Below are positions 1-5,682 of a stretch of DNA of 5,875 nucleotides, piece after piece. A program made the translations under genes and the position numbers. The notes below the pieces were generated by a model. It made no database searches. It saw only the letters and a program-made list of their open reading frames with translations, and had not been told where the DNA came from. The stretch is from Acholeplasmatales bacterium (lineage in GTDB: Bacteria; Bacillota_I; Bacilli_A; Acholeplasmatales; Anaeroplasmataceae): positions 1 to 5,875 of the forward strand of contig CAAGAX010000049.1 in NCBI GenBank assembly GCA_900767915.1, given 5' to 3'. Each line of letters begins with the position of its first letter. Within the stretch, counting starts at the first letter, position 1.

Positions 1-11
1 ATTTACTAGAT

Positions 12-65
12 GCAAAAAAAATGAATAACTATCAACCACATTTTAGCGGAATTTAGTTATTCATT
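12..65 (-). terminator. Rho-independent terminator, leftward
   Basis: Bases 20-31 and 54-65 form a perfect 12-bp inverted repeat (arm AATGAATAACTA) around a 22-base loop. Read on the minus strand, the stem is followed at once by a run of eight T, the layout of an intrinsic terminator. The stem is AT-rich and so only moderately stable. It lies about 265 bases beyond the end of aspA and would stop leftward transcripts from that gene. Confidence 0.5.
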
Positions 66-82
66 CTTATATAAATTTTTTC

Positions 83-152
83 AACTATTTAAAGCGGAAT
101 TAACTATTTCAATTAACGATATTTTTAAATTATTTGAATAGGGTTAATTGAA
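83..152. repeat. AT-rich direct and inverted repeats
   Basis: AACTATTT occurs twice in direct orientation (83-90, 102-109) on either side of AAAGCGGAATT. AGCGGAATT itself also occurs at 45-53. A 10-bp inverted repeat, TTCAATTAAC at 108-117 and GTTAATTGAA at 143-152, encloses 25 bases. No reading frame is visible. These could be remains of a mobile-element end or simply low-complexity AT-rich spacer; I cannot tell which. Confidence 0.35.
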
Positions 153-182
153 TAAGTTCAAAAATAGGTGGACAAATATAAG

Positions 183-274
183 CAATACAAAAATAGGGGG
201 TGGTAAACGATTAGTACGCTATTCCCCTCAATTTTGAAGAAGAAAAATCCTCCTCCCCCCTTATTTTTGTATTG
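183..274. repeat. Long inverted repeat with G5/C5 arms
   Basis: Bases 183-195 (CAATACAAAAATA) are perfectly complementary to 262-274, and the G5 at 196-200 pairs with C5 at 256-260 after a one-base bulge, giving 18 paired bases around a 55-base centre. Part of the left arm, CAAAAATAGG, is repeated in direct orientation at 159-168. On the minus strand the far arm reads CCCCCTATTTTTG, so the structure could act as a terminator 55 bases past aspA. The long loop fits equally well with a miniature inverted-repeat element. Confidence 0.5.
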
Positions 275-328
275 GCCTTACTTTAAAAATTAAAATGATG
301 AATGCTTTATACAATAATTTATTATTTT

Positions 329-1717
329 TTATTTATTAATATGATGAGGATGAGTTAAATCAATAGGATTCAAAATAATATCTAGCTTATCCTTAGATAA
401 AATATTATTTTCTAAAACAACATCTCTAACAGTTGATTTTTCCTTTAAAACCTCATGTGCTACCTCACTAGCCTTAACATATCCAATATATGGACATAAA
501 ACAGTTGAAATTCCAGCACTATGATCTACATCATCCTTTAAATGATCCTTATTTGCAGTTATTCCTTTACAGCAGTTTTCATTTAAGGTTCTTATTCCTT
601 TTGTTAATGTTAATATAGAATCAAATAGCTTAGTAGAGATAATTGGTAAAAAAGCATTAAGCTCAAGCTGTCCTGCTTCAACTGCACAAGCAATAGTTTG
701 ATCATTGCCGATAACATTAAAGGCAATTTGATTCATAACCTCAGGAATAACAGGATTAACCTTACCTGGCATAATAGATGAACCATTTTGTCTAACTGGT
801 AAATTTATTTCAATTAATCCTGTAGTAGGACCGGATGATAATAATCTAAAATCATTTGACATTTTAGATAAACCTAAAGCTAAAGATTTTAAAATACCTG
901 ATAATGTAGAATAAATATCAACATTAGAGGTTGCATCAAATAAATCATCAGCTTGAATATAATTATCCTTAGTTACCTCATTTAAATATTTAATTATATT
1001 ATCTAGATAATATGGAGTAACATTAATCCCTGTACCACAAGCAGAAGCACCTAAATTAATAATATGTAAATCATTTAATATATTATTCAAGTCCTTTAAT
1101 GGTCTATTTAGCATTGATGCATAAGCATTAAATTCCTGTCCTAGCATCATAGGTACAGCATCCTGTAATTGTGTTCTTGCCATTTTAACTATATCCTTAA
1201 ATTCATAGGCCTTATCTAACAATGATTTTTGGATATTTTTTATTTCAATAATTAAATCCTTAATATAACCAATTAGTGTCATCTTTATAGCAGATGGTAT
1301 TACATCATTTGTTGATTGACATTTATTTATAATATCATTAGGGCTTATAATATCATATCTACCTAATTCCATATTTAAATTTAATAAAGCTAAATTACTA
1401 ATAACCTCATTAACATTCATATTAATACTTGTTCCTGCGCCACCTTGAATTGCAGGAGTTACAAATGAATCATCATATTTTCTATCTAAAATATCATCAC
1501 AAGCCTTTATAATAGCTTCATACTTTTCAAAACTAAAGGCTTTATTATTATAATTACATATACAACAAGCTTTTTTTATTCTAACAACGTTCATTATTAA
1601 ATTTATATCTGTAACGTTATCAGTAACAGGAAAATTATCTAAAGCTCTTTTTGTTTGAACTCCATATAGCTCATCATTTAATACTAATTCTCCAACTGCA
1701 TCTTTTTCTATTCTCAT
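329..1717 (-). CDS. aspA: Aspartate ammonia-lyase (aspartase)
   Basis: A 462-residue cytoplasmic enzyme that splits L-aspartate into fumarate and ammonia, a homotetramer of the fumarase/aspartase superfamily. The superfamily signature GSSIMPGKVNP is at residues 312-322 and supplies the flexible serine loop (likely catalytic base S314) and K319. QGGAGTS (91-97) and QSTND (134-138) are active-site segments. TQLQD at 182-186 has Gln where fumarases have His, and GITANK (385-390) is typical of aspartases, so aspartase is preferred to fumarase. Length is close to the usual 465-480. The ATG follows AAGGAGA (1723-1729) at a normal distance. The stretch CCIC (51-54) is unusually cysteine-rich for this position. 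The gene diverges from an Lrp-family regulator with palindromic boxes between them, so control by that protein is inferred. Codons are strongly A/T-ending. Confidence 0.95.
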   Translation of the reverse strand: MRIEKDAVGELVLNDELYGVQTKRALDNFPVTDNVTDINLIMNVVRIKKACCICNYNNKAFSFEKYEAIIKACDDILDRKYDDSFVTPAIQGGAGTSINMNVNEVISNLALLNLNMELGRYDIISPNDIINKCQSTNDVIPSAIKMTLIGYIKDLIIEIKNIQKSLLDKAYEFKDIVKMARTQLQDAVPMMLGQEFNAYASMLNRPLKDLNNILNDLHIINLGASACGTGINVTPYYLDNIIKYLNEVTKDNYIQADDLFDATSNVDIYSTLSGILKSLALGLSKMSNDFRLLSSGPTTGLIEINLPVRQNGSSIMPGKVNPVIPEVMNQIAFNVIGNDQTIACAVEAGQLELNAFLPIISTKLFDSILTLTKGIRTLNENCCKGITANKDHLKDDVDHSAGISTVLCPYIGYVKASEVAHEVLKEKSTVRDVVLENNILSKDKLDIILNPIDLTHPHHINK

Positions 1718-1814
1718 AATTTTCTCCTTAAAACGCTATAATAATACTACCATTTTAAATATTTTGTTTAATTTTAAGCTTTTTGCTTATAATTAGTAAA
1801 AAATGAAACATAAA

Positions 1815-1831
1815 ACTTTATAAAATAAAGT
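1815..1831. promoter_or_regulatory. Palindromic operator candidate, box 1
   Basis: Perfect 7-3-7 palindrome ACTTTAT-AAA-ATAAAGT. It lies 98 bases upstream of the aspA start codon. A weak minus-strand promoter candidate (TGTAAA at 1838-1843, read TTTACA as -35, with TATAAA at 1817-1822 as -10, spacing only 15) would be covered by the box. The same half-sites recur in box 2, and a single half-site TTAAAGT lies between them at 1855-1861. The likeliest ligand is the adjacent Lrp/AsnC-family protein; this is inference. Confidence 0.6.
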
Positions 1832-1897
1832 ATATTATGTAAAAAAATCTATTTTTAAAGTTGTTTTTAGTATTAAATTGTATTAAAATTTAACTAT

Positions 1898-1914
1898 ACT
1901 TTATTTAATAAAGT
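1898..1914. promoter_or_regulatory. Palindromic operator candidate, box 2
   Basis: Perfect 7-3-7 palindrome ACTTTAT-TTA-ATAAAGT, identical in both half-sites to box 1. It ends three bases before the AAGGAGG ribosome binding site (1918-1924) of the Lrp-family gene and overlaps a possible -10, TATACT at 1895-1900, whose -35 is poor. Binding here would repress the regulator's own gene. Box centres are 83 bp apart, close to eight helical turns, so both would face the same side of the DNA, as suits a wrapping multimer of the Lrp type. Confidence 0.6.
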
Positions 1915-1932
1915 TATAAGGAGGGTATACAT

Positions 1933-2364
1933 ATGGATGAAATTGATTTCAAAATAATTAAAGAATTAGATAAAAATGCTAGAATAACAGCTAAGGAATT
2001 ATCAGAAATTGTTTATTTATCAGCACCAGCAGTAAAAAGTAGAATTGAAAATTTAGAGGATAAAGGAATCCTAGAGGGCTATAAGGCAGTGATAGATTAT
2101 TCAAAGCTTGGTTATATAATTAAGGCCTATATAAATCTTGAAATGGATCCAAAGCTTAAGCCTAAATTCTATCCATTTATTAAATCAATAGATAATGTAT
2201 TAGAATGTGATTGTGTAACAGGTACCTATTCAATGCTTATTAAGGTTGTTTTTAAAACAACTCAGGATTTAGATATATTTATTGGTGAGCTTCAAAAATA
2301 CGGTCCTACATCAACTCAAATTGTTTTCTCTACATCAGTTAAGAATAGAAATATAATTAAATAA
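1933..2364 (+). CDS. Lrp/AsnC-family transcriptional regulator
   Basis: A 143-residue DNA-binding protein of the feast/famine family, at the usual length of about 140-165. The winged helix-turn-helix is at residues 4-50: IIKELDKNARITAKEL, then the recognition region SAPAVKSRIENLEDKGIL, a near-classical Lrp pattern. The ligand-binding RAM domain spans about 62-136, with VTGTYSMLIKV (95-105) matching the strand-turn that holds the amino-acid effector. The start is firm: AAGGAGG at 1918-1924 sits 8 bases before the ATG. The gene diverges from aspA, and two identical palindromes lie between them, so I infer that it senses an amino acid such as aspartate or asparagine and controls aspA and itself. 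The effector and the direction of control cannot be read from the sequence. No close terminator follows; the nearest clear one is at 2664-2697. Confidence 0.9.
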   Translation: MDEIDFKIIKELDKNARITAKELSEIVYLSAPAVKSRIENLEDKGILEGYKAVIDYSKLGYIIKAYINLEMDPKLKPKFYPFIKSIDNVLECDCVTGTYSMLIKVVFKTTQDLDIFIGELQKYGPTSTQIVFSTSVKNRNIIK

Positions 2365-2372
2365 TATGTTAA

Positions 2373-2525
2373 TAAAAGTGTCTCTTGAAAATAACAAAAA
2401 TAATATTATACATCAATAAGTATAACAATAACAAATTTAATAATCACAAGGAATGAAATTATAAAATTCTTAAATATAAATGCTGAAATATTAAATGAAT
2501 AATAAATTTACAAGAGAAACTTTTA
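2373..2525. repeat. 153-bp stretch bounded by inverted repeats
   Basis: Bases 2373-2391 and the reverse complement of 2507-2525 agree at 17 of 19 positions (core TCTCTTG). The 115 bases between are very AT-rich and carry no reading frame of note. The left arm starts eight bases after the Lrp-family stop codon. Size, imperfect terminal repeats and lack of coding capacity fit a miniature inverted-repeat element. I see no flanking target duplication, and a long-range RNA hairpin after the gene is the alternative. Confidence 0.4.
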
Positions 2526-2550
2526 CCATTCCTACTATTTTAATCTAGAT

Positions 2551-2571
2551 TTACTAAAAATAATTTAGTAA
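2551..2571. repeat. Short perfect hairpin
   Basis: TTACTAAA (2551-2558) and TTTAGTAA (2564-2571) make an 8-bp stem with a 5-base loop. It lacks a T run on either side, so it is not a convincing terminator. Function unknown. Confidence 0.4.
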
Positions 2572-2627
2572 TACTGTTAACTATGATGTAACCACCTTTT
2601 CTAGTTTGATTCCTCTAGTCCAACTTT

Positions 2628-2697
2628 AAGGGTTCACCTTATTAATGAACTTTTTCGTGTTGCCCTAATGTAGATAACTCTGCATTAGGAATTTTTT
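2628..2697 (+). terminator. Tandem hairpins ending in a Rho-independent terminator
   Basis: Two plus-strand hairpins follow each other. The first pairs 2628-2636 with 2646-2654 (9 bp, two G-U pairs). The second pairs CCTAATGTAGA (2664-2674) with TCTGCATTAGG (2679-2689), 11 bp with one G-U pair and a four-base loop, and is followed by AA and six T (2692-2697). The second is a good intrinsic terminator. It lies 300 bases past the Lrp-family gene, so it ends either a long 3' untranslated region or a small untranslated RNA begun nearby. Confidence 0.65.
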
Positions 2698-2751
2698 ATT
2701 TATAGCGTCGTGCTTTATAAGCTTATCTACATTCCCATAGAAAAATAGTTA

Positions 2752-2778
2752 AAGTGGGGGTATTTTTTGCCCCCACTT
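2752..2778 (-). terminator. G5/C5 hairpin, probable terminator of the fusion gene
   Basis: AAGTGGGGG (2752-2760) and CCCCCACTT (2770-2778) form a perfect 9-bp stem with a 9-base loop. On the minus strand it is followed by TTAACTATTTTTC, a broken T tract. It sits 130 bases beyond the stop codon of the leftward rubrerythrin fusion and is the best candidate for that transcript's end. The plus-strand side has no T run. The intervening 2779-2908 shows no recognisable feature. Confidence 0.6.
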
Positions 2779-2908
2779 ATGAATAATGTTAAAATGCAAT
2801 TTAGATTTTCCATGCATACAAATTGGAATTTATTAAACAATCCTTTTCAAAATGCAAATGCTTTATCAATGACGTTTCATAAATTTTTCAACAAGTTCTC
2901 TTTATTTC

Positions 2909-4090
2909 TTAATAATTTTCTTCATGCACTTCAAAATAGCTCTGCGGATGATTACATACTGGGCATACCTCAGGTGCTTTTGTTCCTACCACAATATGTC
3001 CACAGTTACGGCATTCCCATACCTTAACTTCGCTCTTTTCAAATACCTGTGCAGTTTCAATATTTTTAAGAAGTGCACGATATCTCTCCTCGTGATGCTT
3101 CTCAATTTCTCCTACAGCTCTGAATTTTGCTGCAAGTTCAGGGAATCCTTCTTCCTCAGCTGTTTTAGCAAAACCTTCATACATATCTGTCCACTCATAA
3201 TTCTCGCCTTCAGCAGCTGCTGCTAGATTTTCCTTTGTATTACCGATTCCTGCTAATTCCTTAAACCACAACTTTGCATGCTCTTTTTCATTATCTGCAG
3301 TCTTTAAAAATAATGCTGACATCTGCTCGTAGCCTTCCTTCTTTGCTACAGATGCAAAATAGGTATACTTATTTCTTGCCTGAGACTCCCCTGCAAATGC
3401 TTCCTGTAAATTTTTTTCTGTTTGTGTTCCTGCGTATTTGTTCACTGCCATTTCTTTTTCCTCCATTTTTTTCACTATTTTTTCAAAATCTGATGCCGGA
3501 TGCTTGCACAAAGGACATATAAAATCATCCGGTAATTCTTCACCTACATATTCATATCCACAAATTCTGCAGCGCCATATTGTCTGACCATCCTCTGTTT
3601 TTCCAACTGCTTGTGGCTTAGGTTTAATATTATTCTGATAATACTCATATGTAACAGAAGGAATATCACTTAGAACTTCCATATCTGTTATCTCACCGAT
3701 AAACATCGTATGTGAGCCTAAATCTTCTGTTTTATGAACTGTTACAGAAATGTATGCATTAGTACCATCCGTAATATAATAAATACCATTTGTACCCCTA
3801 GCACACTTTTCAAATGCTTCAAACTTATTGGTATTTCTTCCTGATTGAAAGCCAAAATGTTTAAATAATTCAAATTGGGCATTCTGATTTAGGACTGATA
3901 CTGTAAACTTTCCAGTTCTTTCAATCATATCATGCGTGTAATTTGCTTTGTTAACGCAGATGCTTAATTGGTTTGGTTCTGAAGCTGCCTGAATTGCGGT
4001 ATTAATAATACATCCATTATCTTTTTCACCTTCCCTGGCAGTCAGTATAAACAATCCATAACTCAACTTATACATTGCCTTTTTGTCCAT
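2909..4090 (-). CDS. Flavin reductase-rubredoxin-rubrerythrin fusion
   Basis: A 393-residue cytoplasmic protein with a whole peroxide-reduction path in one chain. Residues 1-155 resemble the FMN-binding flavin reductase domain of high-molecular-weight rubredoxin (Hrb). A rubredoxin domain follows at 171-204 (C174, C177, C192, C195). From residue 214 (MAVNKYAGT) it is a complete rubrerythrin: four-helix diiron domain with E235 in AGESQARNKY, E268/H271, E296/E299 and GEIEKHHE at 327-334, then a second rubredoxin with C360, C363, C376, C379. The family reduces hydrogen peroxide with electrons from NAD(P)H through flavin and rubredoxin; here the donor is fused on, by inference. AAGGAGG lies just before the ATG. 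A second ribosome site sits inside the gene at residue 214. Upstream is a decayed PerR-type gene with a Fur/Per-type operator, so peroxide-responsive control is likely. Codons look less A/T-biased than in aspA. Confidence 0.93.
   Translation of the reverse strand: MDKKAMYKLSYGLFILTAREGEKDNGCIINTAIQAASEPNQLSICVNKANYTHDMIERTGKFTVSVLNQNAQFELFKHFGFQSGRNTNKFEAFEKCARGTNGIYYITDGTNAYISVTVHKTEDLGSHTMFIGEITDMEVLSDIPSVTYEYYQNNIKPKPQAVGKTEDGQTIWRCRICGYEYVGEELPDDFICPLCKHPASDFEKIVKKMEEKEMAVNKYAGTQTEKNLQEAFAGESQARNKYTYFASVAKKEGYEQMSALFLKTADNEKEHAKLWFKELAGIGNTKENLAAAAEGENYEWTDMYEGFAKTAEEEGFPELAAKFRAVGEIEKHHEERYRALLKNIETAQVFEKSEVKVWECRNCGHIVVGTKAPEVCPVCNHPQSYFEVHEENY
3449..3464 (-). promoter_or_regulatory. 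Internal ribosome binding site and ATG for free rubrerythrin
   Basis: GGAGG (3460-3464 read on the minus strand) lies 8 bases before an in-frame ATG (3449-3451), which encodes residue 214 of the fusion. That methionine starts MAVNKYAGT, the usual N-terminus of stand-alone rubrerythrins. Initiation here would give a 180-residue complete rubrerythrin from the same message. The site looks like the original start of a separate gene that became fused to its upstream neighbour. Whether it is used is not shown by sequence. Confidence 0.6.
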
Positions 4091-4131
4091 GTTATTCCTC
4101 CTTCTACCTGTATTTTAGACAAATACATTTA

Positions 4132-4479
4132 AAAAATATCATAATCCAAAAATTTAATTACATGAGTGTTATGATTTATTTACAGCAAGTTCGGTATTTT
4201 ATCCATATTCAAATCTGAAACGCTTTAACATTTTACAAAACTGACATAGTAGTGATTTTTCAATGTAAAATCAAACCGATTTGACCAATCAGGGACTTCT
4301 ATTTTCTTAAAGTATCTTCTTCTTTCAAGATATAAAATTCTATATATCGTTCCTTTTTTGATTAAAGGATATACTTCTTTTATAAATTCATACACTTCAT
4401 TTGCTGTATCATGCCTTTTCATCTCATATAAAGCATTTCATACAATATCTTTTTGAATAGTATTTCTTCTATTTGTCAT
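4132..4479 (-). pseudogene. Decayed Fur/PerR-family repressor gene
   Basis: Starting at ATG 4477-4479, one frame reads a PerR-like protein of about 116 codons: MTNRRNTIQKDIV, stop, NALYEMKRHDTANEVYEFIKEVYP, the recognition-helix segment KKGTIYRIL, KKIEVPDWSNRFDFTLKNHYYV, VKC, stop, SVSDLNMDKIPNLL, stop, then INHNTHVIKFLDYDIF. In-frame stops are TGA at codon 14 (4438-4440), TAA at codon 85 (4225-4227) and TAA at codon 100 (4180-4182). Compared with PerR, the HYH metal motif is HYY, the first Cys of the CxxC zinc site is Phe, and the C-terminal CxxC is missing, with another stop at 4129-4131. The segment after KKGTIYRIL (LERRR) is one residue short and may mark compensating indels. An open stretch of 65 codons from 4422 survives but lacks the first helix. 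It lies directly upstream of the rubrerythrin fusion, its expected target. Confidence 0.85.
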
Positions 4480-4500
4480 CCGACTTTCTTATTAGGATTC

Positions 4501-4515
4501 ATTCTTAATAAGAAT
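4501..4515. promoter_or_regulatory. Fur/Per-type operator, perfect 7-1-7 palindrome
   Basis: ATTCTTA-A-TAAGAAT is a perfect 15-bp inverted repeat with the 7-1-7 geometry of Fur-family boxes, and its T/A-rich sequence resembles the Per box. It overlaps the last two bases of the -10 element at 4514-4519 and covers the expected transcription start, a classical repression position. It is 22 bases upstream of the PerR-like pseudogene, as for an autoregulated repressor. An overlapping second inverted repeat (TTCTTATTA at 4486-4494 with 4506-4514) could extend the site. Confidence 0.7.
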
Positions 4516-4542
4516 TATATATTACTTTAATACTTTTGTCAA
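4514..4542 (-). promoter_or_regulatory. Consensus sigma-A promoter
   Basis: On the minus strand, TTGACA (4537-4542) and TATAAT (4514-4519) are separated by exactly 17 bases (4520-4536), a perfect match to the housekeeping consensus. It drives leftward transcription through the PerR-like pseudogene into the rubrerythrin fusion; I see no better promoter closer to that gene. The -35 lies 23 bases downstream of the CPBP protease stop codon, with no terminator between. Confidence 0.85.
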
Positions 4543-4565
4543 TAAAACAACAATAATTCTTGCCA

Positions 4566-5285
4566 TCACTTTCTATTTCTTGCTTTAACAATACAAACAG
4601 ATATCGCTATTTCAAAAGCTACCAATATTCCAATTTTAACAATATTGCTTCCTACAAGCATCGCTATAGCTAGCGAATCTATTAAAATATGTGCGATTAC
4701 GCAAGGCAACACACCTTTAGAATATTCTTTTATTGCTCCAAACATAAATGTATTTCCTAATATCATTAGATAAAATATTAGGTAATTATTAGATCCAGCT
4801 GTAATCCATGGTAATCTATAAATTGGAATGTGCCATAAAAACCACACGATTGATATTAAGAACATTTTTAATATATATGACTTTATATTAATCTTTGGCT
4901 GCAAATACCATCTCCAACCACACTCTTCTAATCCACCTTGTAGGATTGTCCAAGGCATATAAGCCAATACTGATATAATTGTTCCGCCTGTCAATGATAA
5001 ATTTCCCATTATAAATGAAACACCATAATATATTAATACGCTACCGATTGCCAAGATATATAAGTAGATGGATTCTCTTTGCAAAAACATATCTTTGAGC
5101 ACTCTTTTCTGCCCATCTAATTTTGCAAAAGCAATCGCAACAAACATTGGCGTTAAATTCATTAAAATAAACAAGACAGATGACCCAATTGAATTTCCCT
5201 CAGGAAATAGAATAAGTAATACCTGACCAATAACAAAAGTTACTGCAAGTGTTATTGCAGAATAGCATAATGGCTTTTTTATCAT
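4566..5285 (-). CDS. CPBP-family intramembrane metalloprotease
   Basis: A 239-residue, very hydrophobic membrane protein of the CPBP (CAAX protease and bacteriocin-processing, Abi) family. The family motifs are present in order: EExxxR as E120, E121 and R125 in EECGWRW; an aromatic-rich FLWH with H152; and HxxxD as H199 and D203 in AHILIDS. These would form the intramembrane metal site. About six to eight hydrophobic segments are visible, beginning near residues 8-27, 35-55 and 72-93, and the last near 214-234. Length is normal. The ATG is preceded by GGAGAG a few bases upstream. Bacterial members serve varied roles such as bacteriocin self-immunity, peptide processing or protein maturation; no bacteriocin gene is visible here, so the substrate is unknown. 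It stands alone between a decayed methyltransferase gene and the PerR-like pseudogene. No motif residue is missing, so it is probably functional. Confidence 0.88.
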   Translation of the reverse strand: MIKKPLCYSAITLAVTFVIGQVLLILFPEGNSIGSSVLFILMNLTPMFVAIAFAKLDGQKRVLKDMFLQRESIYLYILAIGSVLIYYGVSFIMGNLSLTGGTIISVLAYMPWTILQGGLEECGWRWYLQPKINIKSYILKMFLISIVWFLWHIPIYRLPWITAGSNNYLIFYLMILGNTFMFGAIKEYSKGVLPCVIAHILIDSLAIAMLVGSNIVKIGILVAFEIAISVCIVKARNRK

Positions 5286-5329
5286 AATCTCTCCATAACT
5301 TTCGATTTATCAAAATTCTTTTTTTGCTG

Positions 5330-5682
5330 AATCATCTTAAAATGCTTTAATGCATCCACAGTTATGCTCTTTTTATCTAAAAGACACTGTTACTGACTCT
5401 TGTCTTCATTGTAAGCAAATTATATTTTTTTAATCTCAATTCCGCATTTTCTTTTTACCTGTAAGAAATACAGATTTGAAACGTTCATTTTGCCATTATT
5501 CATTACCGCATACTTTTTTATTTCATCATATGTTGCCTTAACTTAGCTGATGTTACATCCATATCATCAAGCTAAATCGTGAGATTAATGTAATGATCTA
5601 GCTTTTATTTCAGTTAAGAAAAAAGAAAAAACATCTCAATATGGCACAATAAGACAGTAAGTATGTCATATCAAGTCGGTTG
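5330..5682 (-). pseudogene. 3' remnant of an RlmD/TrmA-family 23S rRNA uracil methyltransferase
   Basis: Translating the minus strand in pieces recovers the C-terminal part of a 23S rRNA (uracil-5-)-methyltransferase. About 5682-5677 gives QP of the QPVDMFP motif. One frame from 5646 to 5545 reads CHIEMFFLFS, stop, LK, stop, KLDHYINLTI, stop, LDDMDVTSA. After an apparent one-base deletion near 5543, another frame from 5539 reads KATYDEIKKYAVMNN, VSNLYFLQVKRKCGIEIKKI, stop (5420-5422), FAYNEDKSQ, stop (5390-5392), and ends DALKHFKMI at 5330. The HIE-then-LS block and the KATYxEIK/QVKRKCGI tail match what I know of clostridial members. A weaker trace (IETLTK, near 5760) may extend it. The catalytic part is absent from the window. 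The enzyme methylates U1939 of 23S rRNA, so a second intact copy is presumably elsewhere. The second frame continues open to 5282, overlapping the CPBP start. Confidence 0.72.

Noticed and set aside
329..1717. Fumarase instead of aspartase
   Set aside because: Gln replaces the fumarase His in the TQLQD motif, and the C-terminal half follows the aspartase pattern.
2580..2700. Minus-strand TnpB or IS200/IS605 remnant
   Set aside because: Fragments such as STLGQHE vaguely recall TnpB C-termini and a hairpin lies nearby, but no catalytic motif or continuous match is visible. Too weak to annotate; a frameshift-aware search would decide.
2767..3522. Open plus-strand frames of 82-100 codons opposite the rubrerythrin fusion
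   Set aside because: They lie antisense to a clearly conserved gene, lack convincing ribosome sites and show no recognisable protein pattern. They are shadows of the real frame.
4438..4440. In-frame TGA of the PerR-like gene as selenocysteine or a reassigned codon
   Set aside because: Two TAA stops follow in the same frame, metal ligands are also lost, and other genes here end normally. Decay explains everything without recoding.
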